A DNA stretch of 41,511 nucleotides from a virus. The notes beneath the pieces are model-generated. The model was not told the DNA's origin and searched no databases. It was given only the letters and a program-made list of their open reading frames with translations. How positions within the stretch are numbered: the stretch's first letter is position 1; every line of letters begins with the position of its first letter. This document shows positions 30,083-37,332 of the stretch, in pieces. The stretch spans positions 1-41,511 of IMG/VR virus record IMGVR_UViG_3300047444_000798; one strand, given 5' to 3'. The position numbers and the translations under genes are program-made.

Positions 30083-31741
30083 TTGGCCAACGCCGAAAGC
30101 ACAGCGGGGGTAATCCTGCCCGTCAAACGATCCGCAAAACGAGGAAAGGGCCACACACTCACCAACGGGATGAAGTGGCCAGCCGGAGAGACGGATTCGC
30201 CCGCAGAACCGGTTAAGCCTCTCAAGGGCCAGAAATCCCTGCCGGTCGATCTGGATGACGTGGCCGCCGTCATGCCGCCGGAAAACCGGATCGTGCCCAC
30301 GGCCAGCGTCCTGCCCAACCCTGATAACCCGCGGCTCGATTTCGACGAGGTCAAACAGGCCGCGCTGGTCGAGTCGATCCGGAGCGTCGGCATTCTGGAG
30401 CCGCTTCTCGTCCGCCACATTGACCCGCCGGCCGGGATGGGAGTTGCCTATCAATTGCTGGGTGGCGAGCGACGCCTCAAAGCCGCGATCGAGGCCAATG
30501 TCAGGGATGTGCCCGTCCGCGTGTTCACCGTGAGCGATGCCCAGGCCGCCGAGATCCTGGCCCGCGAGAACGAACACGAGGAATTGAACCCCGTCGAAAA
30601 GGCCCGCCAGTACAAAATGCTGATGGACCGCTGCAGGCTCAATCAGACCGAACTGGCGCGACGGTTCAACGTGTCACAAGAGACAGTGAGCAACGCGTTG
30701 CAGTTGCTCAATCTGCCCCTGTTCTTTCGCTTGCATGCGCAGTGCGGAACGATCAGCCCGACGCACGCCCGCGAGTTGTTTCCCTATCTCGACGCGCCGG
30801 CCGTGGCCGACCAGCTCGCCAAGACGTTCGACCCCAAACACGTGCCCCCCGTGGCCGAATTCAAGCGCGAAGTGGCCAAAGCCATGCGCGCTGCCAGCCG
30901 ACCCATGCGTTACGAAGTGGACGAATTTCACTCTATGCCAGGCGGCTGCAAGTTCAAGCCGACGCCCCAACAGGCCACGGACCTCGACATCCGCTCTGTC
31001 CCAGGCCAGTACGATGGCGATCGGAAAGAACAACGAGCCTTTAACACAAAACTCTGGAATCAGCTCAACAATGAGGCCAAGGCCAAGCTATCCGAAAAGA
31101 ACGCAACCAAAAAAGACGCCGCCCGCGACAAACAAGACGCCGAGCGCCGCGCCCGAGAGTTGGGGGGAGCGTTGTGGACCTACAAGGCCAATTGGGTTGG
31201 CGCAATGATTGGGGCCAACCTCGATCCGCAACGAGATGGCGAGATTGTCGAGCGTACGCTTCTGATGAAGATCTTGCAGCGTGGCGAGAGCGCGCCCGAA
31301 ACATCCGTGTTCTGGAAGTTTTGGAAGCTTCAGCCATACGACGGCGACAAGACCAGAAGCAGGCTGGCAAAGGTGAGTGCGGTCGACCTTCCCCAAATCA
31401 AATTCGATCTTGTCCGCGAATTCTTCGCTCATCCGTGTGAATCGGGCCGTTTCGACCGCCGCCCCGCCGACTGGCTTGGTTACGTCGCGGATAAGCTGGA
31501 GATCGACCTGGCCAAACAATGGAAGCCCGACGAACCGTTCCTGGCCATCCTCTCCGACGGCGACCGCGACAACCTCATCTGCGACGAATGGCCGGCCGGC
31601 CATCCCGTTCCCGCTTCGACTGAGGCCGCCGAGCTGCTCAAGGTTTGGCCTGCAGGGTTCGTCCCCCAGATCCTGCTCTGGGTGAACGAAGAGGGCCAGA
31701 TCGTGCCCCCCAAATCCAAGAAGCGGAAACCAAAGAAATAA
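30083..31741 (+). CDS. ParB/RepB/Spo0J-family protein
   Basis: A 552-residue protein. Start TTG 30083 was chosen because AAGGAG lies six bases upstream and the in-frame GTG at 30029 would place the start inside a terminator hairpin. Residues 70-160 are a ParB-like CTPase/nuclease domain (LPNPDNPRLDFDEVKQAALV; LLGGERRLKAAIEANV, the GGERR motif). Residues 165-205 are a helix-turn-helix (LNQTELARRFNVSQETVSNA). The rest is charged and helical. No ParA partner is present, so a role in regulation or DNA nicking fits better than partition. Confidence 0.8.
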   Translation: MANAESTAGVILPVKRSAKRGKGHTLTNGMKWPAGETDSPAEPVKPLKGQKSLPVDLDDVAAVMPPENRIVPTASVLPNPDNPRLDFDEVKQAALVESIRSVGILEPLLVRHIDPPAGMGVAYQLLGGERRLKAAIEANVRDVPVRVFTVSDAQAAEILARENEHEELNPVEKARQYKMLMDRCRLNQTELARRFNVSQETVSNALQLLNLPLFFRLHAQCGTISPTHARELFPYLDAPAVADQLAKTFDPKHVPPVAEFKREVAKAMRAASRPMRYEVDEFHSMPGGCKFKPTPQQATDLDIRSVPGQYDGDRKEQRAFNTKLWNQLNNEAKAKLSEKNATKKDAARDKQDAERRARELGGALWTYKANWVGAMIGANLDPQRDGEIVERTLLMKILQRGESAPETSVFWKFWKLQPYDGDKTRSRLAKVSAVDLPQIKFDLVREFFAHPCESGRFDRRPADWLGYVADKLEIDLAKQWKPDEPFLAILSDGDRDNLICDEWPAGHPVPASTEAAELLKVWPAGFVPQILLWVNEEGQIVPPKSKKRKPKK

Positions 31742-31797
31742 CACCCGAAGGCCGTGGACCCAGCGACGCCGGCGAGACGGAGCTGGAGAGGCCGACT

Positions 31798-32148
31798 ATG
31801 CGAGAGTCGCACAGCCCGACGTGCCCGTGGTTTCGCCGACCGGGATACGCCGGCACTAGGATCCGAAAGCCAATGCAATTCATCAGATGGTTACTATCGT
31901 GGGCGTTCGCCTGGCAGCCTCCCGCGCCGCCTGACTCAATCGACAGATGCCCAATCTCCGACTGCGGCATCGCACTGCGTGCCGATCACGACTTCTGTGG
32001 CCGCCATTATCAACTGCTCTCGACCCCTCTGCACCGCGCCCTGCGCCGTGCACGCCGCGAACATGGCATCGACAGCCGCGCCTACGATTCCGCCCTGGAC
32101 GCCGCCATCCACGCCATCGAGCGACAGCTACCGCCGCCAGGAAGCTAG
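31798..32148 (+). CDS. Small zinc-binding protein, paralogue of the 24255 gene, 116 aa
   Basis: A 116-residue protein; ATG 31798 follows GGAGAGG, and ATG 31873 is an alternative. Residues 26-40 (MQFIRWLLSWAFAWQ) are hydrophobic. Residues 51-70 (CPISDCGIALRADHDFCGRH) repeat the Cys-x4-Cys-x10-Cys-x2-His pattern of the 24255 gene, again followed by a basic helix (LHRALRRARREHG). Probably zinc-binding; function unknown. Confidence 0.6.
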   Translation: MRESHSPTCPWFRRPGYAGTRIRKPMQFIRWLLSWAFAWQPPAPPDSIDRCPISDCGIALRADHDFCGRHYQLLSTPLHRALRRARREHGIDSRAYDSALDAAIHAIERQLPPPGS

Positions 32149-32261
32149 GAGATCCCGGTTTTATGGGTCCTTCCTGGCCATAGTGACGCGACGCCCCTAC
32201 GGGAACAACGACGAAATTCTACACACTTTATTTATTCAAAAAACTTTCTTTCGACCCAAGG

Positions 32262-32459
32262 ATGGAAACGATGGAGACCCGCGGTCGAGTGCGAGCGACA
32301 GTCAGGGAGGGTGAGCCGACGAGGGTCGGCTCCCAGGTGATCGTGATAAGACGTGGCCGCGGGGCGAAGCAGTTCGACGTCGTCGCCGATCCAGCGACCG
32401 ATATTGACAAGCCTCAGAAGGGACCCAATAATTCAGCCGTCGAGACCCCGCCAAAATGA
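32262..32459 (+). CDS. Small basic protein, 65 aa
   Basis: A 65-residue protein with AAGG just before ATG 32262. It reads as a small beta-barrel-like chain (RVRATVREGEPTRVGSQVIV, then GRGAKQFDVVADP) with a disordered end. It is the last gene before a strong terminator. Function unknown; a nucleic-acid-binding role would fit its charge. Confidence 0.5.
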   Translation: METMETRGRVRATVREGEPTRVGSQVIVIRRGRGAKQFDVVADPATDIDKPQKGPNNSAVETPPK

Positions 32460-32476
32460 GGGTGGCCAACAACAAG

Positions 32477-32550
32477 CCCCCGGCGGTGAGACGAATTCCC
32501 CGGCGCAGACGCGCCGCGTAAGTTCGTTTCGCCGCCGGGGGTTTTTCTTT
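32477..32550 (+). terminator. Strong intrinsic terminator between early and late regions
   Basis: A 19-bp stem with two G-T pairs: CCCCCGGCGGTGAGACGAA (32477-32495) with its partner at 32523-32541, then GTTTTTCTTTT. The loop carries a second small stem (GGCGC / GCGCC). The next ATG is only 15 bases further on. Confidence 0.8.
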
Positions 32551-32564
32551 TCCTGTGATCCAGC

Positions 32565-33023
32565 ATGCAATCGTCTCTGACGGAAATCCTCGCAGCGGCC
32601 GGCGGAACTGGCATCGCTGCCGGGTTCTTTGGATGGTTGACGTCCCGGCTGCAAGTGAAAAAAGAAATTGCCGCAGCCGCAGCAGCGGCAGAAGCCAATC
32701 GACTAGCGACCCAACTGGCCGAGCGAAACCAACCGATCGAGCACTATCACCGCTACACAATGTCCTTGGAGACGCGAATCCAGACGCTCGAAGGAGATCA
32801 CCGCCAGTGCATCGATCATCAAATTAAATGCGAGCGGGAAATGGGGGAACTGAAGGGCCAGTTGGCACTGGTGACACAACTCCTCGAACGGCACCTGGTC
32901 GTTAAGCCACACGCCGAGACATCGCCGGCCGTCGAGGTCGACACCGGCGGCAAAGCCGCGCCAGTGATCATTGTACGGCCAGCGATCTCGGCGATCGATT
33001 CAACCGACAAGTCCGGAGCCTAA
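32565..33023 (+). CDS. Membrane-anchored coiled-coil protein, spanin/lysis candidate
   Basis: A 152-residue protein. Residues 7-28 are a membrane helix (EILAAAGGTGIAAGFFGWLT). Residues 30-110 are a long coiled coil (KKEIAAAAAAAEANRLATQL; MGELKGQLALVTQLLERHL). This type II layout is that of inner-membrane spanins (Rz) and some holin-associated proteins, so it is the best lysis candidate in the genome, but no outer spanin or endolysin was found beside it. The start follows a terminator, with no Shine-Dalgarno. The next gene begins directly after its stop. Confidence 0.5.
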   Translation: MQSSLTEILAAAGGTGIAAGFFGWLTSRLQVKKEIAAAAAAAEANRLATQLAERNQPIEHYHRYTMSLETRIQTLEGDHRQCIDHQIKCEREMGELKGQLALVTQLLERHLVVKPHAETSPAVEVDTGGKAAPVIIVRPAISAIDSTDKSGA

Positions 33024-34184
33024 GTGAGCGACGCTCTGCAAAACCTGCTGCTCAATAGCATCCTCGGGGACGAGGCGCCCGAACTGGAAGGGGACATGCC
33101 CACGCCCCGCGCTCACCGCCGCATGGCCAAGCGGCGAATGATGGACATGGACCGGGAGACGCACCTCAGCCAGGTGATGGGAGCCGCCCCGGCCGCGGGC
33201 GAATCGGTGCACATCGTCAGCGGCGGCAAGTTCGACTTCTGGACCTGGGTGCCAGTCATGCTCGACTGGATCAAATGCACGGACGCTCTGTACTGCTCGA
33301 CGTGGACGCTCAGCCGGCCCAACGCGCTCGACCTGTTCGCCGTGCATGACGCCGGCCAGGTGGCCAAGGGCCAGATCCATTTTCTCACCGGTCTCTATTT
33401 CAAACGCCGCGAGACGGCCGTCTTCAACCTGCTTCTGGACGGCATCACGTCGCGGGGCGGCCGCTACCGGGCCTTCGAAAACCATGCCAAGGTGCTGTTG
33501 CTGTCGAATGCGGCCAGCGGGATCTGGATCGTCGTCGAGGGCTCGGCCAACCTGAACGCCAACCCCCGCATGGAGCAATACGTCCTCACGAACGACAAGG
33601 AGCTGCATGCCTTCCATCGCAATTGGATGGATGAGGAATTCAACGGGACCGCGAAGAAGCGACCGCCGAAGAAATCCAAAGGGCCGCGGAACTCGATCGG
33701 GTTTTCCTGCCGACGCGCCGGGCTCGGAGTCATGGCCAGCCGAAACGACCCGGCCAGCCGCAAGGAACTCATTCGGCAGAAGCTGGCCACAATCCCGAGC
33801 GATTCGTATCCCGATGTCGTCGCCGGCGAGATCGTGCTCTTGATTCAGGAATGGGCTCCCAACCTCCCGCCGGGAACCGTTGTGACTGTGCCGCCACAGG
33901 GGGCGAGCTGGCCGGGAGACTATCTGGCCGAAAAGATCGGCCGAAGCGTCGCCGGCCAACTCGGAATCCCCTTCGAAACGCTCCTGACGCGAAACGACAC
34001 CAAACGACATCACCACCCAATGGCGTCGCTGGCCCAAGAACCTTTCACGGCCGGCCGGACAACAGCCGGGACGGTCATCGTCGTGGACGATCTCCTGACC
34101 AGCGGCAACACGATGAAACTCTCACTGGCCGCCCTGCGGGATGCGGGAGTCGCGGCGTTCGGCTTCGCTTACAACGGGTCGTAA
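33024..34184 (+). CDS. Fusion of PLD-like domain and phosphoribosyltransferase-like domain
   Basis: A 386-residue protein with GTG start 33024 directly after the previous stop. Residues 50-215 are a PLD-like domain with H154-x-K156 in NHAKVLLL and GSANLN at about 174-179; the usual Asp is not visible and only one such motif is present. Residues 235-386 look like a phosphoribosyltransferase with the PRPP loop VIVVDDLLTSGNT (D355, D356). ATG 33732 between the two parts could give the second domain alone. It sits just before the terminase genes. The joined activities suggest nucleotide or DNA chemistry, but no substrate can be named. Confidence 0.7.
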   Translation: MSDALQNLLLNSILGDEAPELEGDMPTPRAHRRMAKRRMMDMDRETHLSQVMGAAPAAGESVHIVSGGKFDFWTWVPVMLDWIKCTDALYCSTWTLSRPNALDLFAVHDAGQVAKGQIHFLTGLYFKRRETAVFNLLLDGITSRGGRYRAFENHAKVLLLSNAASGIWIVVEGSANLNANPRMEQYVLTNDKELHAFHRNWMDEEFNGTAKKRPPKKSKGPRNSIGFSCRRAGLGVMASRNDPASRKELIRQKLATIPSDSYPDVVAGEIVLLIQEWAPNLPPGTVVTVPPQGASWPGDYLAEKIGRSVAGQLGIPFETLLTRNDTKRHHHPMASLAQEPFTAGRTTAGTVIVVDDLLTSGNTMKLSLAALRDAGVAAFGFAYNGS

Positions 34185-34197
34185 CCGGCCCGCGATT

Positions 34198-34214
34198 TTA
34201 TTACGCGAGTGATA
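34198..34214 (+). promoter_or_regulatory. Dispersed 17-bp motif, copy b
   Basis: TTATTACGCGAGTGATA, identical to 1472-1488, ending 1 base before the terminase small-subunit ATG, which has no Shine-Dalgarno. Confidence 0.6.
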
Positions 34215-34215
34215 T

Positions 34216-34668
34216 ATGGACGAAGCCGCAAACGCTGCCGACAAGATCGCCGCCATGCTCGTGAATGCCATCCCCGAGGATGTCATCCGCCAGACGGCGA
34301 TCGACAAGCTCGGCGTGTCGGCGAAACGCTGGCCCAAGCTGCTAGCCGACTGCCGGCGGAAATTGACGCTGGCCGCCAGCTACAACCGCGACGAGGAACT
34401 GGCCCGGTCGATCACCAGGCTCAATGGGATCTATGCGAACAGCGCCGCGATTCAGGATGCCAAGACCTGCCTCCAGGCCGTCCGGGAACTGAACAAGCTG
34501 ATGGGACTCTACCACGCCCCGCCTCCGCCAGGCGACGGGCCGGACGGCGCCGCCAGCCGATCCGAGGCCCAAGCCCGCGCACACCTCGAGAAATTGATTC
34601 CAGGGGGCGATAAGCTCCCGTTGCATGAGCTGGCCAGGCTCGCCGCGCAGAGGGCCATCAATGCATGA
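34216..34668 (+). CDS. Terminase small subunit (probable)
   Basis: A 150-residue helical protein that overlaps the terminase large subunit by four bases (ATGA). Residues 15-55 (IPEDVIRQTAIDKLGVSAKR, then WPKLLADCRRKL) look like an N-terminal DNA-binding helix set. Residues 60-100 (RDEELARSITRLNGIYANSA, then LQAVRELNKLMGLY) are like the oligomerisation part. This order and coupling are standard for the small subunit that recognises the packaging site. Confidence 0.65.
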   Translation: MDEAANAADKIAAMLVNAIPEDVIRQTAIDKLGVSAKRWPKLLADCRRKLTLAASYNRDEELARSITRLNGIYANSAAIQDAKTCLQAVRELNKLMGLYHAPPPPGDGPDGAASRSEAQARAHLEKLIPGGDKLPLHELARLAAQRAINA

Positions 34669-36701
34669 CAATGAATTCCGAGCGGGGCAGGTATCAGCGG
34701 CACAAGGACCGCGTCCGCCGCTCTCAGGACGAGATGGTGGCGGCCGGTCAGGAGATCGGACCGCTGCCGCCCATCAAAGATCCGGGCCGCCGGCGGGCCG
34801 CCTCCGACAGCTTGCGGCTCTTCTACGAGTTTTATTTGCCCAAGGTATTCAATCTCGCCTGGAGCCCAGATCACCTGTTTGTGATCGGCGAACTGGAATG
34901 GTCGATCACTCACGGAGGCCTGGTCGTGATCGCCATGCCGCGGGGCTCGGGCAAAAGCGCGATGATTCGCGGGGCCGCGCAATGGGCGATCCTGACGGGC
35001 CGGCGCCGGTTCGTGTCGATCGTCGCGGCGAACGATATCAAGGCGGCCGGCGAGCTGGGCAAAATTCAAACGGTCTGCGAAACCAACGCCGAGCTAATCG
35101 CCGACTTTCCGGAGGTGCTCTGGCCCGTCGCCAAACTCGACCGCATTGCCCAGCGCCAAAAGGGCCAGACCTATTTGGGGACGCATACCCGCATGGTCTG
35201 GCTGTCAGACAAGCTTGTATTCCCCACGATTCCGGGGAGCCGCTCGAGCGGCTCGATCATCATGTCGGCCGGGCTGACGACGTCCGACATTCGCGGCCAG
35301 AGCCATCAGACTTCCGAGGGCGAATTACTCCGCCCCGATTACGTGCTGATCGACGATCCGCAGACGGCCGAATCGGCCGGCTCGGATCTCCAATGCGAGC
35401 AGCGCGAGACCTTGATTTCCGCCGACGTGCTGGGGATGGCGGGCAACGATGCCCCCATGGCTGGCTCGGCGGCCGTGACGTGCATTCGGAACGGGGACGT
35501 GGCGACCAGGCTCCTCAATCCGGAACGCAGCCCGGACTGGGATGGCCACAAAACGCGGATGCTGAATTCGCTGCCCGCGAATATGGACCTGTGGGACCGG
35601 TACGCCGATCTCCGCCGTCAGGGGAAAGAAGGCCGCAAGCAGGCCGACGCGATGTATTTGGCGCGCCAGGTCGAAATGGACGCTGGGGCCGAGGCGAGCT
35701 GGCCGGCGCGCAAGCCTGGCTGCCTGTCGGCGATCCAGTACGCGATGAACCTGCGGATCCGCGATCGCCGAGTGTTCGAGGCCGAATATCAAAACGACCC
35801 ACTCGGCCCGGAAGAGGACGAAACCAAGCCGACGCTGGAGGGCCTACAACAAAACCTGAACCGGCACAAGCGCGGGTTGATTCCCGCCTGGGCGACACAC
35901 GTCGTGAGTTTCATCGACGTGCAGGAAAAGGCCCTGTACTACCTTGTGCTAGCGGCCGCGGACGATTTCACGTGCGCTGTGGTGGAATACCAGTGCTGGC
36001 CAGAGCAGCCGCGGGATTATTTCACGCTCCGCGACATCCGCAAGACGCTGGCCAGCGAATTGAAGAAGGCCGACAAAACCGGCGGCATCGAGTCGGCGAT
36101 CGCGTATGGGCTCGAATGCCTGACCGAGGAGCTGGCCGCCCGGCATTGGGCACGCGACGACGGGACCGAGCTGCGGATGGAGCAAATCCTCATCGACTCG
36201 GGAGATCATGCCAAAGCCGTCTACGAGTTTTGCCGATCGGCGAAACACGGATCGATCATGCTGCCCAGCAAGGGGAAAGGTTTCAGCGGTGGAACAACGC
36301 CGATCGACCAATGGAAGATCAAAGACCACGACAAACGCGGTTACGGCCATGTGATCACCAGCGACCCCAAGAAGCGAACCGTGCGGCTCGTGACGTTCGA
36401 CACCAATCTGCTCAAGACGTTTGCCTGCCATCGCCGCGCGACGGTCGGAAAGGGAGCCCTGACGGTCTACGGCGACAGCGCCGACGCCCACCGCATGCTG
36501 CAGGACCATTGCATGGCCGAGACGCCCACCAAAAAACTCAAAGTCTGGGAGTGGAAACACAAGCCGGGAGCCCCCGACAACCATTTGTTCGACTGTCTGG
36601 TCGGGGCGATGCTGGCCGCGATCCTCTGCGGCTGCGTGATTGACGCCCACCGCGACGCGACCCCGAAGAAGAAACGGAAGAAGGTTCAAGTCTCATTCTA
36701 A
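34665..36701 (+). CDS. terL: Terminase large subunit
   Basis: A 678-residue packaging motor. Residues 88-99 are the Walker A loop (AMPRGSGKSAM, K97) and 226-232 the Walker B (YVLIDDP, D230/D231). The nuclease half starts with VVSFIDVQEKALYYLV near residue 412, followed by other acidic positions (LIDSGDHAKAVYEF; NHLFDCLVGAMLAAIL near the C-terminus). The size and the long nuclease half resemble the GpA group. The enzyme cuts the DNA concatemer and pumps it into the prohead with ATP. The C-terminus is Lys/Arg-rich. Confidence 0.9.
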   Translation: MTMNSERGRYQRHKDRVRRSQDEMVAAGQEIGPLPPIKDPGRRRAASDSLRLFYEFYLPKVFNLAWSPDHLFVIGELEWSITHGGLVVIAMPRGSGKSAMIRGAAQWAILTGRRRFVSIVAANDIKAAGELGKIQTVCETNAELIADFPEVLWPVAKLDRIAQRQKGQTYLGTHTRMVWLSDKLVFPTIPGSRSSGSIIMSAGLTTSDIRGQSHQTSEGELLRPDYVLIDDPQTAESAGSDLQCEQRETLISADVLGMAGNDAPMAGSAAVTCIRNGDVATRLLNPERSPDWDGHKTRMLNSLPANMDLWDRYADLRRQGKEGRKQADAMYLARQVEMDAGAEASWPARKPGCLSAIQYAMNLRIRDRRVFEAEYQNDPLGPEEDETKPTLEGLQQNLNRHKRGLIPAWATHVVSFIDVQEKALYYLVLAAADDFTCAVVEYQCWPEQPRDYFTLRDIRKTLASELKKADKTGGIESAIAYGLECLTEELAARHWARDDGTELRMEQILIDSGDHAKAVYEFCRSAKHGSIMLPSKGKGFSGGTTPIDQWKIKDHDKRGYGHVITSDPKKRTVRLVTFDTNLLKTFACHRRATVGKGALTVYGDSADAHRMLQDHCMAETPTKKLKVWEWKHKPGAPDNHLFDCLVGAMLAAILCGCVIDAHRDATPKKKRKKVQVSF

Positions 36702-36722
36702 TTTTGAAAGGAGTGCAGAGTT

Positions 36723-36962
36723 ATGGCCCGTCCCCAAGGATCGAAGAACGTCAAAGCCTCGGCTGCGAAGGAGCCCAGCCGGTGCCCTGGGTGCAACTCG
36801 ACAGAATCCATCAAGCTCGGCGATCGCCAGGTTCAGCCGCATGCCGGAATCGACAGCGAAGACAGGCCGTACAACATGATCGTCCGCCAGCGCGTGCAGT
36901 GTGATTCGTGCGGCCAGGTGAGGATTGACCGCAGCCTGGAATTTGATCCGGAACTGAAATAA
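36723..36962 (+). CDS. Small zinc-ribbon protein, 79 aa
   Basis: A 79-residue basic protein with AAAGGAG before ATG 36723. Two Cys pairs (SRCPGCNST at residues 20-28 and QCDSCGQV at 59-66) frame a strand-rich core: a zinc ribbon. It follows the terminase gene and ends at a terminator, so it may regulate late genes or help packaging. A transcription-control role at the following structured leader is possible but unproven. Confidence 0.65.
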   Translation: MARPQGSKNVKASAAKEPSRCPGCNSTESIKLGDRQVQPHAGIDSEDRPYNMIVRQRVQCDSCGQVRIDRSLEFDPELK

Positions 36963-36985
36963 GGGGATTTCCCCCTATTTTGTTT
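36957..36985 (+). terminator. Intrinsic terminator overlapping the zinc-ribbon stop codon
   Basis: AAATA-GGGG pairs with CCCC-TATTT around ATTTC, followed by TTGTTT. Confidence 0.55.
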
Positions 36986-37130
36986 CCGAAAATCTCCGGA
37001 GCCGCTCCAAACCCTCTTGAGAGGCCGCCAAACGGCCGTAAACTGATCGCAGAGTGAGCCGGTGTGATAAGCCGGATTTCTTCTTCGCGGCCCGTGCAGG
37101 GACTGCACTCCTTGCACGGGTTGTTTTTTT
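36986..37130 (+). ncRNA. Structured leader before the head operon (candidate RNA)
   Basis: Four short stems follow one another: CCTCT/AGAGG (37013-37024), GGCCG/CGGCC (37023-37037), CCGG/CCGG (37059-37075) and the terminator at 37091-37130. No gene fits here. It may be a controlled terminator or a small RNA. Confidence 0.45.
37091..37130 (+). terminator. Strong intrinsic terminator directly before a gene
   Basis: CCCGTGCAGGGA pairs with TCCTTGCACGGG (one G-T pair, 6-base loop), followed by TTGTTTTTTT. ATG 37132 follows after one base (C). Confidence 0.8.
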
Positions 37131-37131
37131 C

Positions 37132-37332
37132 ATGTCGTTCGCTTCCGACCAGGTCGCTCGCCTCGAAACGCTGCTCGCCCAAAATGTCGGCGTGCAGTCG
37201 GTGGGCGTGAACGGTCAGAACGTGGCCTACGCCGACCTCTTGAAGCAGTACGACTATTGGAAATGCCGCGCTGGCCGTGAGAATGGAACCCGCCCCCGCG
37301 CCCTGACGATCAACCTGGGGGCCAGCTCATGA
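37132..37332 (+). CDS. gpW-like head-tail joining protein
   Basis: A 66-residue protein from ATG 37132, directly after a T-run; the longer frame upstream would read through the terminator. It is helix, short hairpin, helix: SDQVARLETLLAQNV, then VQSVGVNGQNVAYADLLKQY, with a final strand. This is the gpW plan (two helices and a beta hairpin), and gpW-like genes normally lie between the terminase and a lambda-family portal as here. The stop overlaps the portal start (ATGA). There is no Shine-Dalgarno. Confidence 0.65.
   Translation: MSFASDQVARLETLLAQNVGVQSVGVNGQNVAYADLLKQYDYWKCRAGRENGTRPRALTINLGASS

Noticed and set aside
34625-36643. 672-codon + frame overlapping the terminase gene
   Set aside because: Shadow of terL in another frame; Arg/Gly/Pro-rich with no motif, whereas terL has Walker motifs.
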